DNA of 64,000 nt from the NCBI GenBank assembly GCA_049487715.1, contig CP150549.1, positions 868,001 through 932,000 on the forward strand. Direction: 5' to 3'. A program made the translations under genes and the position numbers. Positions 10,085-21,000 of this stretch are shown here, in pieces; within the stretch, counting starts at the first letter, position 1; every line of letters starts with the position of its first letter. Below the pieces are notes generated by a model. It was not told where the DNA came from. It ran no database searches and was given only the letters and a program-made list of their open reading frames with translations. This DNA comes from Pycnococcus provasolii (lineage: Eukaryota > Chlorophyta > Pseudoscourfieldiophyceae > Pseudoscourfieldiales).

Positions 10085-10733
10085 ATGTCGTCCGCTTGGG
10101 ACCTCGACGCCGCGCATGTCGAAGGCGCGGAGAACGACAACTACAACCTCAACCACAAGCACGCGCTCGCCACCTTCGTGAGTGAACGACCGCGCGCGTC
10201 CGTGCACAGCCGAGAGTGGCGCAAGATCATGAACGGCGACCCGGTGGAAATCAACCCATCCCTTGGACATGGCCTGAAGATACAAACTGTCGACGAGTAC
10301 GTTCACGTATCCCAAAACTCGCGTCGTCGCGTCCTTCGCCACAACAATACAACACATTCAAACACTTTTCTCACAAAATGAACTCACGCACACTCAAAAA
10401 AAACAAAAAAAACAAAAACTCTCTTGTATTTCTACGTTTAGGTGGGCTGCACGGTGGAAGCGCAACGACGACTATCCGGACTGCCTCGCTTGTGGGAGCA
10501 TGAACACGAAGGAGCACCACTTTATGCAGGCTTGGTGCCGTGGAAAGAAAAAGTTTGAGAGCGAAATCCTTTGTATGGACTGCTACATGTTCTCGTGGCG
10601 CAGCTACTGCGACCCGGACTTCGAAACACCCGAGTATCACCAGAAGAAGTTGTGGGAGCGCATCGTGGAGGAGCACACGGAGAAGATGCGCATCGAGGGA
10701 CCACGCTCAAACTCGTTTCAGACGCTCAAGTAA
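10085..10733 (+). CDS. conserved-looking small protein with paired CxxC motifs, function unknown
   Basis: There are two exons, 10085-10296 and 10442-10733, giving 167 residues. The donor is GA/GTACGT and the acceptor ACGTTTAG/G; splicing yields TVDEWAARWKRNDDYPDC. The second exon holds CLACGS, then EHHFMQAWCRG, then ESEILCMDCYMFSWR. The two CxxC pairs plus His suggest a small zinc-binding fold. The strongly aromatic, charged sequence looks conserved rather than random. I do not recognise a named family. Start ATG 10085 follows an AGATAGATAGAT leader. It is divergent to CEP76 and converges with the SFI1-like gene 140 bp downstream. Confidence 0.75.
10297..10441 (+). other. intron of the small Cys-motif gene
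   Basis: A 145-nt intron, donor GTACGTTC, acceptor CTACGTTTAG, with A-rich runs before the acceptor. It has no similarity to the introner-like introns. The junction restores an uninterrupted hydrophilic frame between the two coding parts. Confidence 0.75.
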
Positions 10734-10872
10734 GCAAGTAACTTACAGTAAGTTTAAATCGACCTTTCGGTAAATGAATCAATAAATCACATCAGTGTAT
10801 TGCAACCATGCACAAAGACGCGCGTGTACACGCATCGCATCGCATTCGTGCGCATCACGCATCACGCTGATA

Positions 10873-11088
10873 TCAGTCAATTTCGTGCTCGTGCTCGTAC
10901 ACTGGCGCTGGCGCACCGTTAAGGGAAGTCTCCGAATCTTCCGTGTACGGACCTTCGAAGCGGGACCAGTTCATCGTCTTAGAAGCAGGACGTGTAGGCG
11001 ATGGTGAACGCGTAGGCGATCTCTTCACACCAGGATCATCGGGGCGCTCAAGTCGAGTTGTGTCAGATGCTGCCGCAACCTCTGCATC

Positions 11089-11177
<89 letters not shown>

Positions 11178-14100
11178 CAGTCTCAGCCGCCAAAATCTGC
11201 TCTTGTCTTTTCTCCTCAATTGCGATCGCCTTATTCCTCAAGTCGGGCGCAGCCTTCTCGAACGCCATTGCCGCCTGCTTGAGCTCCTCGCCGGCAGCCT
11301 TATCCAGCGTATCCGCAGCGCCTAAAACCTGATCATTCTTCATGCTTTGCAGCAGGCGCATGAAGTACTTGCGCGACCTTGCGTTGAGCTGCTTTCTCAG
11401 GCGAACTCTCCGACGTGCCGCGTAAGCACGGCTGCTCTTGTCCACGCTTTCAGTGAGCTGCCTGATGTGGTCCATGTGGTCTCTTTCCATGGAAGACTCG
11501 CGTGCCAAGGACATGCAGAAGCGCACCGCGATGTGTAGCAGCAGACCCATCTCCTCTTTTAAGCTCTTCTCCTCCTCAGCACTCATCTGGATTTTCCTCC
11601 TCTTCGGGTGCATCTCCATGGCGAATTCCTCCTCATACATCCACTCGAATGTCATCTTGCGCGCCTTACGTGACACTGGCCGTGATGCCGCGGGGGTAGT
11701 CTCTCCACTAGGAACCGGTGGCTTACCACTGGAGCTGTTCGTGCGGCTTACCTCTGAGGCTGCCGTTTGTGGCCTGCTGCTTGAGCTGCTTGAGAAATTC
11801 TTTTCGGCTTCGATCTGCTTGCTCACCTGAGACGCTTGAGTAGGCGCGTGATCGCCAGGTGTTGAAGCTCTACTTGGCGGGCGACTCGTAAAAGCTTCCT
11901 GCTGAAGTGTTCGCTCTAAAACCTCTTCCAAGAGCATACCAGCCGCCCTCACTTCTGAACCAAGGATAACAAAGATTTCCTCCGGAGGCAGCTGCATGTC
12001 CGCAAGGATGTAAGCTGGCATCGCACGGCATATCTTTCGCGCGTACGACTGCGGGCACTCGAGAATGATCTCGCCCGCTGCGAATGGGAATCTCTGCACG
12101 AGTTGCACACACGCTTCCTCGCCCATCAGCAGGAATAGGCTGTGCAGCTCAAGGTGGCGAAGAGCATTCTCTGCTGCAAGCACCGACATGGCTCTGAGCA
12201 CCTCGTTCGTCTTATGTTGCGAAGAAGACAATGTAACGATAAATTCACCAAGGCGTCGCTGTGGAATGCCAGAAATCACTTGACGGGCAAACTCACGTGG
12301 GTCTACCTCCGAACTCTTCGACGGACGATCGCCTGAGCTAGACGCCTCAGGCTGTCGCATTTTCGCCACGAGGTAGTGCAGCGCCGCAGACGCACCCGCG
12401 GCTGGCATAGAAGATAGGAATTGCGATGCGTCGCGTGTGTCAAGGCGGATCAGCTCGTTTGTGAAGTGCTCAAGATCCGCGTCAGTGCCATTTTCGCACA
12501 ATCTTCCTGCCTCCTGCGGAGTGTAGCCACCGGGAGATCGTCCGGTCGTTTCCATCGTGATGTACTTTCGTTTGCCGGTGATGATGTCGTTGCGATATGC
12601 GGTGATACTACTCTGGCTTGACACGAGTCCCTCTATTTTCGTTGCCTTGAGCGAGGCTCGGCTATCAACAGGGGACAGCATGTGCACAACAACGTGCGTG
12701 AGTCCTTCGCACTGCGGCACGGATGGGAAGCAGTGCGCGTGGAATACCTGTGCGTCGCAGGATACACAGAGGGTACCTGGGTCAACGCCGACGCCACATG
12801 CGGGACATCGAGCGAGGATGGGAGAATAGTGCACAGTCGCGACGTACGTGGGCGGAGCTTTCGACGCGATCTCAGCCAGCTCCATCGCTTTCATAGCCTC
12901 CTCTCCGCCAGCAAGTTCGATGGCGAGAAGCTGCGCCGAACTCTTTGATCTCGCGGAATCCAGCACATCCGGCGTCGACGCCTTGACCAAATCTTTGTGC
13001 TCCTTCTCGAGCATCTCCGCATGCATCAGGTTGTGTTCGTCAAACTTCCGAACGCGCATGCGAATAGCCTTTGCCTTGGCGGTGATGATGAACCACTGCT
13101 CGAACACCTTGAAAGACTTGGAGAAGACTCGCTTGGCGACAATTTCCATCGCCCTGTCGCGTGCGGCGGCAAGCTGCCTGTACCAGAAGATCCACTGCTT
13201 CATCCGCTTTCGCTTGATTGTGCGACACAGCATCGCATTCTCGTTCCACGTGCGAAGTGCCTTGCTGATGGCGTGGTTGAGCATGTACCTCATCGCCCTC
13301 TTGACGTTGCGAATCTGGTCAACGTACTCCAGCCACGAGCTCCAGGCGGCGGTAAGCGATTTGAACAGCCAACGCTTCATCGCCGCCTTCAGTTTTTCCT
13401 CCTTCTCCTTACGCATCTCCTCGAGGAAGTCCATCCAGTACTCCCACGTGTGCTTTTTCTTGACGTGCGCGATGCGTTCCTTCGCCGCCTCCAGGCGCGA
13501 CTTCTCCCACGCCTCGCGCTCCAGCTCGGACATCTTGCCAACCCATGCGTGGTAGTGCGAGCTGAACAGCTTCTTGCTTTTGCCAGTTGCTGCGTTGTGC
13601 CACGGGGCAGCTGCGGAGTCGTCGATGCCTAGCTTGCGCAAGAGCGGCGAAGAAGATCGCGGGACATCTGCGCCGTCTTCTTTTGCAGACGTGCTTGTAC
13701 GTGCGGTGACGGGGCGCGACGTGCTTGCTTCCTCCTCTTCTTTCGCACGCCTCTGCGCGTCGTAGTACCTCTCGAGGAGCAGGTTGACATCTGCTTCGTA
13801 GTACGAGTTTCCATCCTCCATAACGACTGTGCGTCCTCCCGCACGTGGGAGCCACCACGGCTTTCTCCCCTTGGTTGGTGAAACGAAGTAGTCCGTGGTG
13901 CCAAGTCGGTGGTGGCTTCTGAGGTCCGCGTCGTCTTGAGCCCCTCGGCGCGTGGTATTTAATTCGCTGGCCGTCGCGGCGTGCGCCTGCACCATGAGCG
14001 CCATCGACGCACTCTTCCTCCGCATGTCCTCTTCCGAAACGTCCGCGACGTTGCCGTGTACGTTCGTGAGAACAGCTGACTTTTGGTCCTGTACGATTTG

Positions 14101-14475
14101 GTGGTACGCGGAAGCGCTCGGCGCGTGTCCATCACGCACGCGTTTGCTTTGAAATGCGGCGTCGACGCCAGGCAGTTCCGCCTTGATGTCTTTGTATCCG
14201 ACTCTCAGCATGGCGTACACCTGCCCAAGCCTTTCGTTGGGCGCCTGCCAACTCGTTCCCCCGAGCGCGATGGTCTGCCACGGCACTTCTCCTGGTGCGA
14301 ACGTCTCAGACTTCGACGAACCACGAGAATTCTTCGACGACGTGTTATTATTTTTTCTGCGTGTCGAGTCCACGTCATCCTTCTCCTTCTTGCGGTTGCT
14401 TTTGTTCCCTCCCCTGTTAAGTTTCAGTCGTACGGCAGCGTCCCCTTGCGTCGAGGAGTTAGGAGTAGCTCCCAA
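10873..14475 (-). CDS. large SFI1-like repeat protein with an embedded zinc-finger motif (5' end incomplete)
   Basis: About 1,200 residues in one frame. Between roughly residues 330 and 480 there is a helical array with regularly spaced Trp ([32 protein letters not shown]), the pattern of SFI1-type centrin-binding repeats found at centrosomes and basal bodies. A Cys/His finger follows ([23 protein letters not shown]), then helical and Ser-rich regions, and a run of Ala-Gln dipeptides from a hexanucleotide repeat at about 11094-11177. The codon at 14475 is TTG. The frame stays open to 14568 without an ATG and is preceded there by a CCTTAG acceptor-like site, so a first exon is missing from my model; the first in-frame ATG is at 14211. 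The cellular role is inferred from the repeats. Confidence 0.72.
11094..11177. repeat. (CTGAGC)n hexanucleotide repeat inside a coding region
   Basis: About 14 perfect hexanucleotide units, encoding alternating Ala-Gln on the minus strand in the C-terminal part of the SFI1-like protein. A length that is a multiple of six keeps the frame open whatever the copy number, so length polymorphism between strains would be tolerated. Confidence 0.9.
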
Positions 14476-14714
14476 GTGAGTAGACAGCCAGGGAGGATGA
14501 CTGCGGACCCGGACTTTGACGAGTTGGCGGCCACTAAGGCCCCCGAACCAGAACCAGAAGAAGTGGAGCTAAGGCTAACTTCGGCACCTCCTGAGCCTGA
14601 GCGGTGCCTGCGCGGCCTTCCCGAGAGAGCGGACATTGAGCCGAGGTGGCCCCAACCAGTGTGGCTCGGCAAATGGGACGGGACGGGATGGGAACGGCCG
14701 AGGGGGGGAGGTTA

Positions 14715-14968
14715 GGTCGAGCGATTAGGTCGGACTGGAGAGTGTATTTGGTCGAGCGATTAGGTCGGCGCCACCTTTGGGAGAACTCGCGATTAGGTCG
14801 GAGAGACACCTTTGGTCGAGCGATTAGGTCGGCGAACACCTTTGGTCGAGCAAGTAGGTCGGACTGGAGAGTGTATTTGGTCGAGCGATTAGGTCGGCTG
14901 GAGAACACCTTTGGTCGAGCAATTAGGTCGGCGAACACCTTTGGTCGAGCAATTAGGTCGGCGAACAC
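14715..14968. repeat. irregular minisatellite built on GAGCRATTAGGTCGG
   Basis: About eight to nine copies of a core reading roughly GGTCGAGCGATTAGGTCGG, separated by spacers that are themselves repeated (ACTGGAGAGTGTATTT; CGAACACCTTT). Core spacing is about 30-40 bp. Long open frames across it on both strands are by-products of the repeat; the minus-strand one begins at a non-ATG codon. Confidence 0.85.
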
Positions 14969-15737
14969 CCGCCTGATGGGAAAAAAGCATGGGAAACCAT
15001 CTTCTCCGACGAAATCAATAGTCTACTTTCCTAGCCTAGCGAGTTCTCCCAAACAAACTCCACCAGCCACAGGAGGTCTCTGAGGCACACGGGTTGACTT
15101 GGTTCACCGGTGAAGGTTTCAACTTTCAAGTTATCGTACGGGTAGGGCACGACGTTTCTTTTTTTACCCTCCTTGGTACAGATTCCCAAAGACCGCCAAA
15201 GTCCAAAGTTTGATTTCTCGACCTGGGACGCGACCAAAAAAAAGTTGAAAAAGTTTGCATTGGGCCGTAACCAGGAAATGGTCGCAAAATCAAACTTTTG
15301 AGGGCCCTAACCTCATAGGGGGCGAAATGGTCGCAAAATCAACTTGGGAAAAAACTTGGGGTGTTTTCCGGGTACCTATTCGTACCTTTCCTCAATAATA
15401 GCTCACTCCTCGCTTGCAAGGCCGGTCAGATGGCTCGCTTGACCATCTATCTGCGTGGACGACGTGCAACGTCCTGTCCTGTCGTAAGACGTGAGACGTG
15501 AGTGGTTGAGTGGTTCTTGCAAATTATTGCATCGCCGGCCAAGAAACACCCACCCGCCGTTGGATCCCGGGATTAGGGTAGCTAGTTAGGGGTTCGGATT
15601 CCCAAGAGCCTTGATTCGGGTTCTCGAGAGCAGGTTCATAAGAGTACAGTAGGGTGCTTTTCGAACTTCGCACAGTAGGGTAGGGTTTCCCGCGGCCTTT
15701 TTCCCTTCCCTTCAAGGTCTTGGGGGGAGAACGAAAC

Positions 15738-15744
15738 TATATAA
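15738..15744 (+). promoter_or_regulatory. TATA box of the PP2A-A gene
   Basis: TATATAA stands 61 bp upstream of the ATG at 15805, a spacing that would place transcription start near 15770 with a short leader. The same CTATATAACCG context recurs at 48805 with no recognised gene downstream. Confidence 0.5.
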
Positions 15745-15804
15745 CCGTTGGTTGAGCGCGTATTAGTTTTCCCCCCTTCTCATTTTTCACTTTCCCGAAG
15801 AACT

Positions 15805-17637
15805 ATGTCCTCCGGTGGTGCCCATGCCAGTGGTGGCATGACCGACGCGGATTCATCTCTGTACCCGATCGCGGTCCTGATTGACGAACTGAAAAACGAT
15901 GATATCGCACTTCGTCTCAATAGCATCAAACGTTTAGGCACCATCGCACTCGCGCTCGGGGAAGTGCGTACGCGCTCGGAGCTTGTGCCGTTCTTAGCGG
16001 AATGTACAGATGACGAGGATGAAGTGCTCCTCGCCATGGCGGAAGAGCTTGGGAACCTCATCACGCACGTCGGAGGTCCGTCGCAGTGCTTCTGCCTACT
16101 CGCACCCCTCGAGACGCTCGCGGTCACCGAAGAGACCGTCGTGCGCGACGCCGCGGCGGCTTCGCTGAAGAAAGTCGCGGCGGCCATGGACGCACAGTCC
16201 ATACAAGCGCACTTCGTTCCGCTCGTTACACGGCTTGCCACAGGAGAGTGGTTCACGTGCCGAGTGTCCGCCGCGGGACTCTTCGCTGCGGCGTTCCAAC
16301 ACCTTGGAAGCGCTGCGGACGCAAGCCAGAGAAGTGCACTCCAAGAGGCGTTCCAGCGACTCGCCAAAGACGAAACGCCCATGGTGCGAAGGGCCGTCGC
16401 GCAGAGTCTCGCCAGTTTCGCATCCGCCGGGGACGCTGCCACTGTCGAGACATTCGTCATGCCCATCTTCAACCACCTAGCCAGTGACGATCAGGACAGC
16501 GTGCGACTGCTCACAGTCGGGGGCGCGGCGGAACTCGCCAAGGCGCTTTCTCCCGAAAAAGCGGAGGAGACCATCTTCCCCGCAGCCGCAGCCTTTGCCG
16601 CGGATCGAAGCTGGCGTGTGCGCTACGTTGCAGGGCCGCAGATTGCGGAACTGGCGTGCCTCCCATCTTCGAGCGCCGCGGACGGCGCCGCAGGAGGCGC
16701 AGGGGCGGCAGCTCAAGAGCGAAACGCAAGGCACCTTGTCGCACCATTCGTGCGCCTGCTCCGTGACGGGGAGGCGGAGGTGCGCGCCGCTGCCGCGGCG
16801 AAGGTGGCGGACGTGTGCAAGTGCGTCGGTGCGGATGCCGCCCTCGCCGAGATTCTCCCGTGTGTTCAGGAGCTCGCCTCCGACAGCTCCCAGCACGTGC
16901 GCGCTGCGCTCGCACCGGCTGCTGTGGCCGTCGCGCCACTTCTCGGCAAGCAGCGAACGGTCGAGAGCCTTCTTCCGAGCCTCCTCCAGCTTCTCCGCGA
17001 CGAGCATCCGGAGGTGCGCCTGAACGTCATAAGCCACCTCGAGGAGGTGAACCGCGTCGTCGGCGTCGAGCTGCTCAGTCAGAGCCTGCTCCCCGCCATC
17101 GTCGAGCTCGCCGAGGACAGGAGCTGGCGCATCCGCCTTGCGATCCTTGAGTACGTGCCTTTGCTTGCCTCGCAGCTCGGCGCGTCGTTCTTCGACAGGA
17201 ATCTCAACTCGCTCTGCCTGCGCTGGCTGAACGACGACGTGTGCCGCGTACGCGCCGCCGCAACGGCGAATCTCAAGAGCCTGGCTGAGGTGTTCGGCGT
17301 GGAGTGGGCACTCACGAATGTCGTGCCTGATGTGCTCGGGCTCGCCAAGAGCCCGAACTATCTTCGACGCATCACGATGCTTGACGCGCTCGAGAGCCTT
17401 GCACCCGTCCTCGGACCTGACGCGACATGCCAGCACCTGCTGCCGGTGGCACTGAACTGTGCGAAGGATGGCGTGCCAAATGTCAAGTTCCGCGCCGCAC
17501 GCGCTCTTGCTGCCATGGCTGATTCGCAGACCGAAACGGTGGTCGAACGCTCCATCAAGCCGAGCCTCGTTGATCTGGGTTCGGATGGTGACGTAGATGT
17601 TCGCTACTTCGCGTCGCAGGCGATAGCTGCGCTGTAA
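15805..17637 (+). CDS. PP2AA: PP2A scaffold subunit A (PR65, HEAT-repeat protein)
   Basis: A single-exon 610-residue protein, close to the usual 590 of PR65. It consists of HEAT repeats of about 39 residues from end to end, with landmarks LYPIAVLIDELKNDDI at the start, LLPLLAPLE-like and VRRAVAQSLASFA segments, and DEHPEVRLNVISHLEEVN, AEDRSWRIRLAILEYVP and DDVCRVRAAATANLK in the C-terminal half. PR65 holds the catalytic C subunit and regulatory B subunit of protein phosphatase 2A. A Gly/Ala-rich insertion (DGAAGGAGAAA) lies in a loop near residue 300. The start is the ATG after a TATA box; the frame runs upstream only to a TTG. Confidence 0.95.
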   Translation: MSSGGAHASGGMTDADSSLYPIAVLIDELKNDDIALRLNSIKRLGTIALALGEVRTRSELVPFLAECTDDEDEVLLAMAEELGNLITHVGGPSQCFCLLAPLETLAVTEETVVRDAAAASLKKVAAAMDAQSIQAHFVPLVTRLATGEWFTCRVSAAGLFAAAFQHLGSAADASQRSALQEAFQRLAKDETPMVRRAVAQSLASFASAGDAATVETFVMPIFNHLASDDQDSVRLLTVGGAAELAKALSPEKAEETIFPAAAAFAADRSWRVRYVAGPQIAELACLPSSSAADGAAGGAGAAAQERNARHLVAPFVRLLRDGEAEVRAAAAAKVADVCKCVGADAALAEILPCVQELASDSSQHVRAALAPAAVAVAPLLGKQRTVESLLPSLLQLLRDEHPEVRLNVISHLEEVNRVVGVELLSQSLLPAIVELAEDRSWRIRLAILEYVPLLASQLGASFFDRNLNSLCLRWLNDDVCRVRAAATANLKSLAEVFGVEWALTNVVPDVLGLAKSPNYLRRITMLDALESLAPVLGPDATCQHLLPVALNCAKDGVPNVKFRAARALAAMADSQTETVVERSIKPSLVDLGSDGDVDVRYFASQAIAAL

Positions 17638-18004
17638 GCTGTAGGACGCGAACGCTGAACGAGTGCATCGGCGAGCCGATTAGGCTCATGCTCACGGGCC
17701 AGCCGAAGAGAGGAATGGACTGGAATGCAGCGTGAGCGTGAGTAGGAACAAGTAACGAAAAGGAACAACAATTGGATCATACAACAACGACAGACATTCC
17801 ATGAATATTTAGTCATCCTATGCTCACCTCACGCGTCCTGCCTTCGTCCAACGGTCGTCCATTCACATTCACCATCCAGCCCGCTTTTTGGGTTAGGGAG
17901 GGGTCATGTGAAAAGATATTAGACAAGCTACAAAAATACTACGTTCTACGTTCTACAGATAAGGATGTTCTACGATGTACATATACGATGCTAAAGCAAC
18001 ATAT
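17638..18004. other. convergent 3' regions
   Basis: This lies between PP2A-A (plus) and the PqiA-like gene (minus). It includes the repeated word TTCTACGTTCTACAGATAAGG near 17943. No gene is visible. Confidence 0.4.
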
Positions 18005-21000
18005 TCAGTATTGCCATCGAGGCGAACGACCAAAATAAAATGCATCCTCCTCGTGCTCCTCGTGCGCATCTTCATCCACCAGATCACCGTCAGTTTCCTC
18101 ATCCGACGGACCTTCTAATCCGTCCATCAATCTTCCAGTAAGAAGGATGAAAGACTCGATGAGAACGTGCGCGGATAGGATAACCCACATACCAATCTCT
18201 ATGCCGCATGATGCTTTATTATTTAATGGGTTAGGTTAGTTCATGTTGTTTTTATCTGGCACGAATGGTTAGAGGTAGACTTACCATCGTAGCAGGTGTC
18301 ATCATTCTTCATAAAGTCGGTAGGTCCATAGTTCGGATTGGTAGGATCGCGCTCTGCTGCCCCGACCGAAAGCAACGCGGGATTGATGAGATTGCACGAG
18401 TCTCCAAGCACGAATTTCACGAAGCGAGGGAGCTGGGCCACGGCAACCACGCAGCTCGCAATAAACACGTCGCAGGCACACCACGATTCGATACCTCGAG
18501 CAAAGGTCAACAGAACAACCTCGTACCCCTTCCATTCTAGCGCCCGCCTTGTCATCAGCACGGCATACACCAGACAACGTAGCAGAGGCGCGATGCAGAT
18601 TGACCACGCGAAAATCACAATTGCAACGAGAGATGGAATGCTGTGATGCCGCGATTCTTCAGGCGTGCGTTCCGAAGCCTGGTTGACGATGCCGAGAACG
18701 ATCTGGAAGATGGAGTAATGACGTACGTCGAATGCTGGGCGGCTCTGCGCCGCGAAGAACCCTGCCAGGCCGCCAAATGTGAATGTGACGCACGGAACTG
18801 ACAAGGCGAGTGCGTAGGCGAATGTGAGGGCGTATAAAACGAGAGCGTATCCTGCAGCTCTGATGGCAACACCGCGCCGCGGCGCCTCGGAAACATCCTC
18901 GGCATGTAGCGGTGGCGCAATGGCGACGCTGGCTCGTTGCCACATGCGTGCGATGTACCGCAGTGGTGAAGGAACGAGCGCGCCAAGTACACGAGAGCGC
19001 GCACGCTTACCAGCATACCTGCCTCCGATTCTCTTCCACCAACGTTCGTCGACACGTACGACAAGGTTCGCAAGAAGCAGGCTGGCCATAGTCGCGAGGG
19101 CAAAGTATGCAAGAGACGCCCTGGAATACACGCGAATGTACGCCTTGCTGTACTCGCCGGCACTATTATCCCCCTCAAGCGTGTACTGGAAGGAAACCGT
19201 GAGCAGTACGAGGATGATGATATCCGTAAGACTCCACTTCCCTAGGACATCCAGAATGTACAAAAGTCGCGTGCGACGTATGCACCATGGTGTTTCCGCA
19301 TTCTGCTGCGCGACAGTGGGCGTCGACCTGCCCAACAGGGGAAGGTAATTGCCCATGTCGGTCCCTTCGTCTTGAAAATCGCGCGACGACGGCTTGAGCA
19401 AATGCCGCAGAGGCGTGAAGTCGTCCTGGAGATCATCGGCGGCGGGCTTCCCGCGCATCCCGCTTGGACGAAACCAAAGCACGGTAACCCCAAGCAGCTT
19501 GACATACGGCCAAACGCCTGACATCACTGCAATGAGCACATCAAGCACGTACACCTTCGCTTGCCACATCTCTACCACAGTGTTCCCAAGCGAGAAGCCG
19601 TACAGCGGCTGGCTGGTCGTGTTCGTGGTCACGAATGCAGCGTTTTGCGCCGCAAAGTCGTCCTGCGCGCGCCCAACGACGGAGAGCTTCACCTCGGCTG
19701 CAATAGCGACGTTTGACGCGAAGAAAAGTGCGCACGTCGCCGCTGTTGCCGTTGCAAAAAAGTAGCTTGCTGGAGCGCATGGGCTAAGTGGCGGTAATGT
19801 CGTCGCGGCATCGAGATTTCGGAGATCATCTTCGTCAGAGCCTTTGCGCACCTCCTCGCGAATCCAAGCCACTAATGCGACAGCCGCGAACGCGTACAAT
19901 GCCTGCGCGACGTGCAGAAAGATTGTGTAGACTCTTGGCAAGGCGTATTCATCCAGAGGAGCGGGCGCGTCGCATGGTCCCGCATCTGCCCGAATCGTCT
20001 CCAGCTGTGTCTCAACAGCTGCAGTCACAGCCAGGCGACCAGCGGCGGCAACCACCTTGGTCACGGCGGTCGAGGCGGAGGAAGCGTACGCAGTCAGCAC
20101 AGTGGAAGTCCAGTTGACGACCAGGTCATCAATCTCAATCTCCAGGGCATCGTCATCGTCATCGTCGTCGTCGTCGCTCGAAGGCTTGCCCTGATCTCGG
20201 CGGCGGCGTTGTGCATCACGCGGAAGGACTGGGTAAACATCGATATGCGTGGGCACCGCATGCTCGAAGTCTAGGGCTTGCAGCGAGACATTTCGTACTG
20301 CGGCAATCACGCACCCGAGGCATCCATACTGATTTGGCATCAGTGACCCGATGACGTCCATGTCGGCATCAACGTGCAGAAGAGCCGACAGCGAGATGTG
20401 GTCAAATCGAATCGAAATGTCGAACGGCTCGCACAGCGTCGGTCGAGGGGGCGTTGTGGCGGCAAGCAGGAGGCGTGCGTCAATCGTCAGCGTGCGCAAC
20501 CACAGGCGAGCTCGTAGCCCTTGTGGATCTGCATCAGGTGCGTACGTGGGCGCGATGCGCAGCCCGATGTCCTGATCAAGTCCACGGATGGCGATGCGTT
20601 CAACAGCCAGCTCGCCGTAGCCACCGAGTAGATGGTGAAACTTCGCCGCAACGTGGCTCGAGGCATTCATGATGCCAGTGCCACGCGTGAGCGACATGAG
20701 CGACCGATGCAGAGTGCCGTCGGCCACCGCGGCGTCGCTGGCTGCTTGTGCGGAGATGAGAAGCGGATTAGCGCGCCACGTCGTTCCCGGCGCGAAAGGT
20801 GGTGGTGGCGGTGGTGCGTGTGTCGGCGTGGGTGGAAGTTGGGTCGTGTTCGCGAGTCGCTTCAGCCATGCGTCTAACCTCGCGAGCGCGTCTTCGCCGG
20901 CGCTGGCGACCTTAGGTGTCACGTAGTCGCACAGCTTGTCGTGGACGTACTTCCGTGCCTCGTTGGAGATGAGCTTTTGCACGTCGTTCGTAATCGCCTT

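Larger units (their letters stand above)
14476..15804. other. divergent intergenic region with minisatellite and TATA-type promoter
   Basis: This region lies between the SFI1-like gene (minus) and PP2A-A (plus). The left part may hold the missing first exon of the SFI1-like gene. A GGTCGAGCGATTAGGTCGG minisatellite spans 14715-14968. A 19-bp segment, GAAATGGTCGCAAAATCAA, occurs at 15275 and 15324. Telomere-like GGGATTAGGG is near 15570. A TATATAA box at 15738 lies before the PP2A-A start. I see no other gene. Confidence 0.5.

Noticed and set aside
14534-14968. 144-residue minus-strand ORF with repeated DLIARPKVFA
   Set aside because: It is a translation of the GGTCGAGCGATTAGGTCGG minisatellite, starts at a non-ATG codon and has no matching composition elsewhere.
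16477-17436. 319-residue ORF opposite PP2A-A
   Set aside because: Antisense shadow of a conserved HEAT-repeat gene.
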